Origin: Clostridiaceae bacterium
GTDB lineage: Bacteria; Bacillota; Clostridia; Oscillospirales; QAMX01
Length of the DNA: 13,848 nt
Direction: 5' to 3'
Assembly: GCA_016297585.1 (NCBI GenBank)
Contig: JAEDGJ010000060.1
Span: 1-13,848 of the forward strand
The notes beneath the pieces are model-generated. The model saw only the letters and a program-made list of their open reading frames with translations. It was not told where the DNA came from and searched no databases. Shown in pieces: positions 12,469 through 13,848 of this stretch. Both the position numbers and the translations under genes were made by a program. Numbering within the stretch: the stretch's first letter is position 1; the number at the start of each line of letters is the position of its first letter.

Positions 12469-13848
12469 TTGAAACGGAGCCTTGTCCTCTGCCTTGCCGC
12501 GCTGCTGCTGTCCGCCGTATGCGCGGGCTGCGCGGCGGCGCCGGAGGAGCTGTATATCTTCAATACCAAGGGCGAGAACGCCGACGCGCTGCGGCACGCG
12601 GCGGACGCGTTCACGGAGGAGACCGGCGTGCGCGTCCGGGTCTTTTCGCTCGGCTCCGGCGCCGACAGCACCGAGGTGCTGCGCACCGAGATGAACGCGC
12701 GGAAAAAGCCCGCGATCTTCTGCGTGATGAACGGCGTCGCGCTGACCGAATGGGTCGAGGGCGGCTTTGCGCGTCCGCTGAGCGCGGCGCTGACCGACGG
12801 CTTCCGCGCACTCGCGGACGGCATTCCGGAGGCGTTCGCGCTCTCCGACGGCGCGCAGAGTTACGGCGTGCCGTTCAACCTCGAGGGCTACGGCTATATC
12901 ACGGACACGGCGATGCTCGAGAGCCTCTTTGAGGACACGGACGGGCTGCTGCCCGCGCTGCGGGACTGCGGTTACGCCGAATGGGAGGCGCTCGTCGGGG
13001 CGCTGTCGCGCTATATCCGGGAAGGGGAGGCGTCCTCCGTCACGCTCGGCGGGCGGACGTTTGCGCTGCGGTCGGAAAAGACCGGACGCGCAAAAAATTT
13101 GGAAGGCGTGTTTGCCGTCGCGGGATCGCAGAACTGGACGTACGGCGACCATATGCTCAACGTCGCGCTCAACGCGGTGTTCCGGGATCCGCTGGCGGCG
13201 GCGAACGCGACGGAGGCGGAGCTCGAGCGCCTGACCGGGGCACTTACGGCCTATGCGCGCGCGCTCGACCTAAAGACCGCGAACGCCGTTCCGCCGCGGG
13301 GCGCGCGGCTCATCACGAGCACCGAGGGCGGCTATGACGCGGCGGTCGAAAACCTCGCCGCGGGACGCGCGGTCTTTCTCAAGCAGGGCAACTGGGTCAG
13401 CCCGAACTTCGCGTCGACGTCCGACCCGGACGCGGTGCAGCGGCTTTGTTTTCTGCCCGTCAAGCTGCCGCTTACGGACGCGGACGTCACCGTGCCGGGG
13501 CGGAGCGCGGCGTCGATCAACGCGTCGATCCCGGTGTTCGTGCCGAATTATTACGTCATCAACGCCAAGGTCACGGAAACGGAGCAGATCTGGGCGGAGG
13601 AGTTCCTCGTGTGGCTGAACACGTCGGAGACGGGACAGCGGTTCGTGCGGGAGGAGATGGGGTTCATCCCCTATAACGCGGACCCCGAGACGTTCGAGGC
13701 GCCGAACGCGCTGGCGGCGAGCATCCTCGAATACGTCCGCGACGGGAGAACGCTCTCGAACCCCTACGCGGGCGCGCCCATCAACTGGTCGGGGCAGACC
13801 GTCGGGCAGTACGTCATGGAGCGGTATCTTGCGCGGGAGCGCTGGGAC
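12469..13848 (+). CDS. Extracellular solute-binding lipoprotein of an ABC importer (3' end cut)
   Basis: 460 codons are open to the window edge without a stop. The product starts MKRSLVLCLAALLLSAVCAG followed by C21: a positive n-region, a hydrophobic core and a lipobox (CAGC, with an unusual Cys at -3), so it is a lipoprotein on the outer face of the membrane. The mature part fits family 1 (sugar-type) binding proteins: YIFNTKGENADALRHAADAF near the start, YGVPFNLEGYGYITD (132-146), GRAVFLKQGNW (299-309), a late ETGQRFVREEMGFIPYN (387-403), and a C-terminal NWSGQTVGQYVMERYL. It probably delivers a carbohydrate to an ABC permease encoded downstream of the window. The TTG start is chosen because GGGAGGGG lies 6 nt upstream and the signal peptide begins there; the ATG further in would remove the signal. 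The substrate is unknown. Confidence 0.85.
   Translation, partial: MKRSLVLCLAALLLSAVCAGCAAAPEELYIFNTKGENADALRHAADAFTEETGVRVRVFSLGSGADSTEVLRTEMNARKKPAIFCVMNGVALTEWVEGGFARPLSAALTDGFRALADGIPEAFALSDGAQSYGVPFNLEGYGYITDTAMLESLFEDTDGLLPALRDCGYAEWEALVGALSRYIREGEASSVTLGGRTFALRSEKTGRAKNLEGVFAVAGSQNWTYGDHMLNVALNAVFRDPLAAANATEAELERLTGALTAYARALDLKTANAVPPRGARLITSTEGGYDAAVENLAAGRAVFLKQGNWVSPNFASTSDPDAVQRLCFLPVKLPLTDADVTVPGRSAASINASIPVFVPNYYVINAKVTETEQIWAEEFLVWLNTSETGQRFVREEMGFIPYNADPETFEAPNALAASILEYVRDGRTLSNPYAGAPINWSGQTVGQYVMERYLARERWD

Noticed and set aside
1..13848. CRISPR array, tRNA/rRNA, insertion sequence or prophage
   Set aside because: No regularly spaced repeats, cloverleaf-like sequences, transposase or integrase motifs, or terminal inverted repeats were found on reading either strand.

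Overview
The window looks like a piece of chromosome from a high-GC (roughly 60-65% by eye) anaerobic Clostridia-type Firmicute, possibly a gut lineage. The reasons are: an infC-rpmI-rplT operon behind a leader with an intrinsic terminator; a BceAB-type peptide-antibiotic ABC transporter; an Rrf2 regulator; strong AAAGGAG-type ribosome binding sites; TTGACA-17-TATAAT-like promoters; and terminators that often work on both strands. No phage, transposon, CRISPR, tRNA or rRNA sequence was seen. The high GC content produces many long antisense open frames, which are not genes.

Layout. (1) 82-2827, minus strand: a two-gene ABC transporter operon (ATPase, then a 654-residue BceB-type permease). (2) 3057-6329, plus strand: an operon diverging from it, with an L-arabinose/L-fucose-isomerase-like protein, an Amidohydro_2 metal hydrolase and an MscS channel, ended by a long hairpin at 6345-6423. 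The two operons share a 120-bp promoter region that carries repeated CTTACA/GTAAG half-sites. (3) 6501-6902, plus: an Rrf2 regulator with cysteine ligands and its own consensus promoter. (4) 6919-10623, minus: a carbohydrate group of a Cof-type HAD phosphatase, an intracellular GH20 hexosaminidase and a sugar-phosphate-isomerase-like TIM barrel. A clean repressor-type operator overlaps the GH20 promoter, and a strong terminator lies between GH20 and the TIM barrel. (5) 10750-12362, plus: the translation operon infC-rpmI-rplT, with a long attenuator leader, an AUC start codon on infC, and a folded spacer between rpmI and rplT. (6) 12469-end, plus: the start of a lipoprotein solute-binding protein for an ABC importer, cut by the window edge.

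How the genes fit together. Several neighbours handle sugars (GH20, TIM-barrel isomerase, HAD phosphatase, AraA-like isomerase, solute-binding protein), so the region is probably a housekeeping translation operon set among small carbohydrate-use units. The transporter at the left end is more likely a cell-envelope stress or antimicrobial-peptide module. I do not see a wholly new system. The parts most worth a second look are regulatory: the infC leader and AUC start, the rplT translation-initiation structure, the shared operator between the two divergent operons, the operator at the GH20 promoter, and the isomerase-amidohydrolase pair of unknown pathway.
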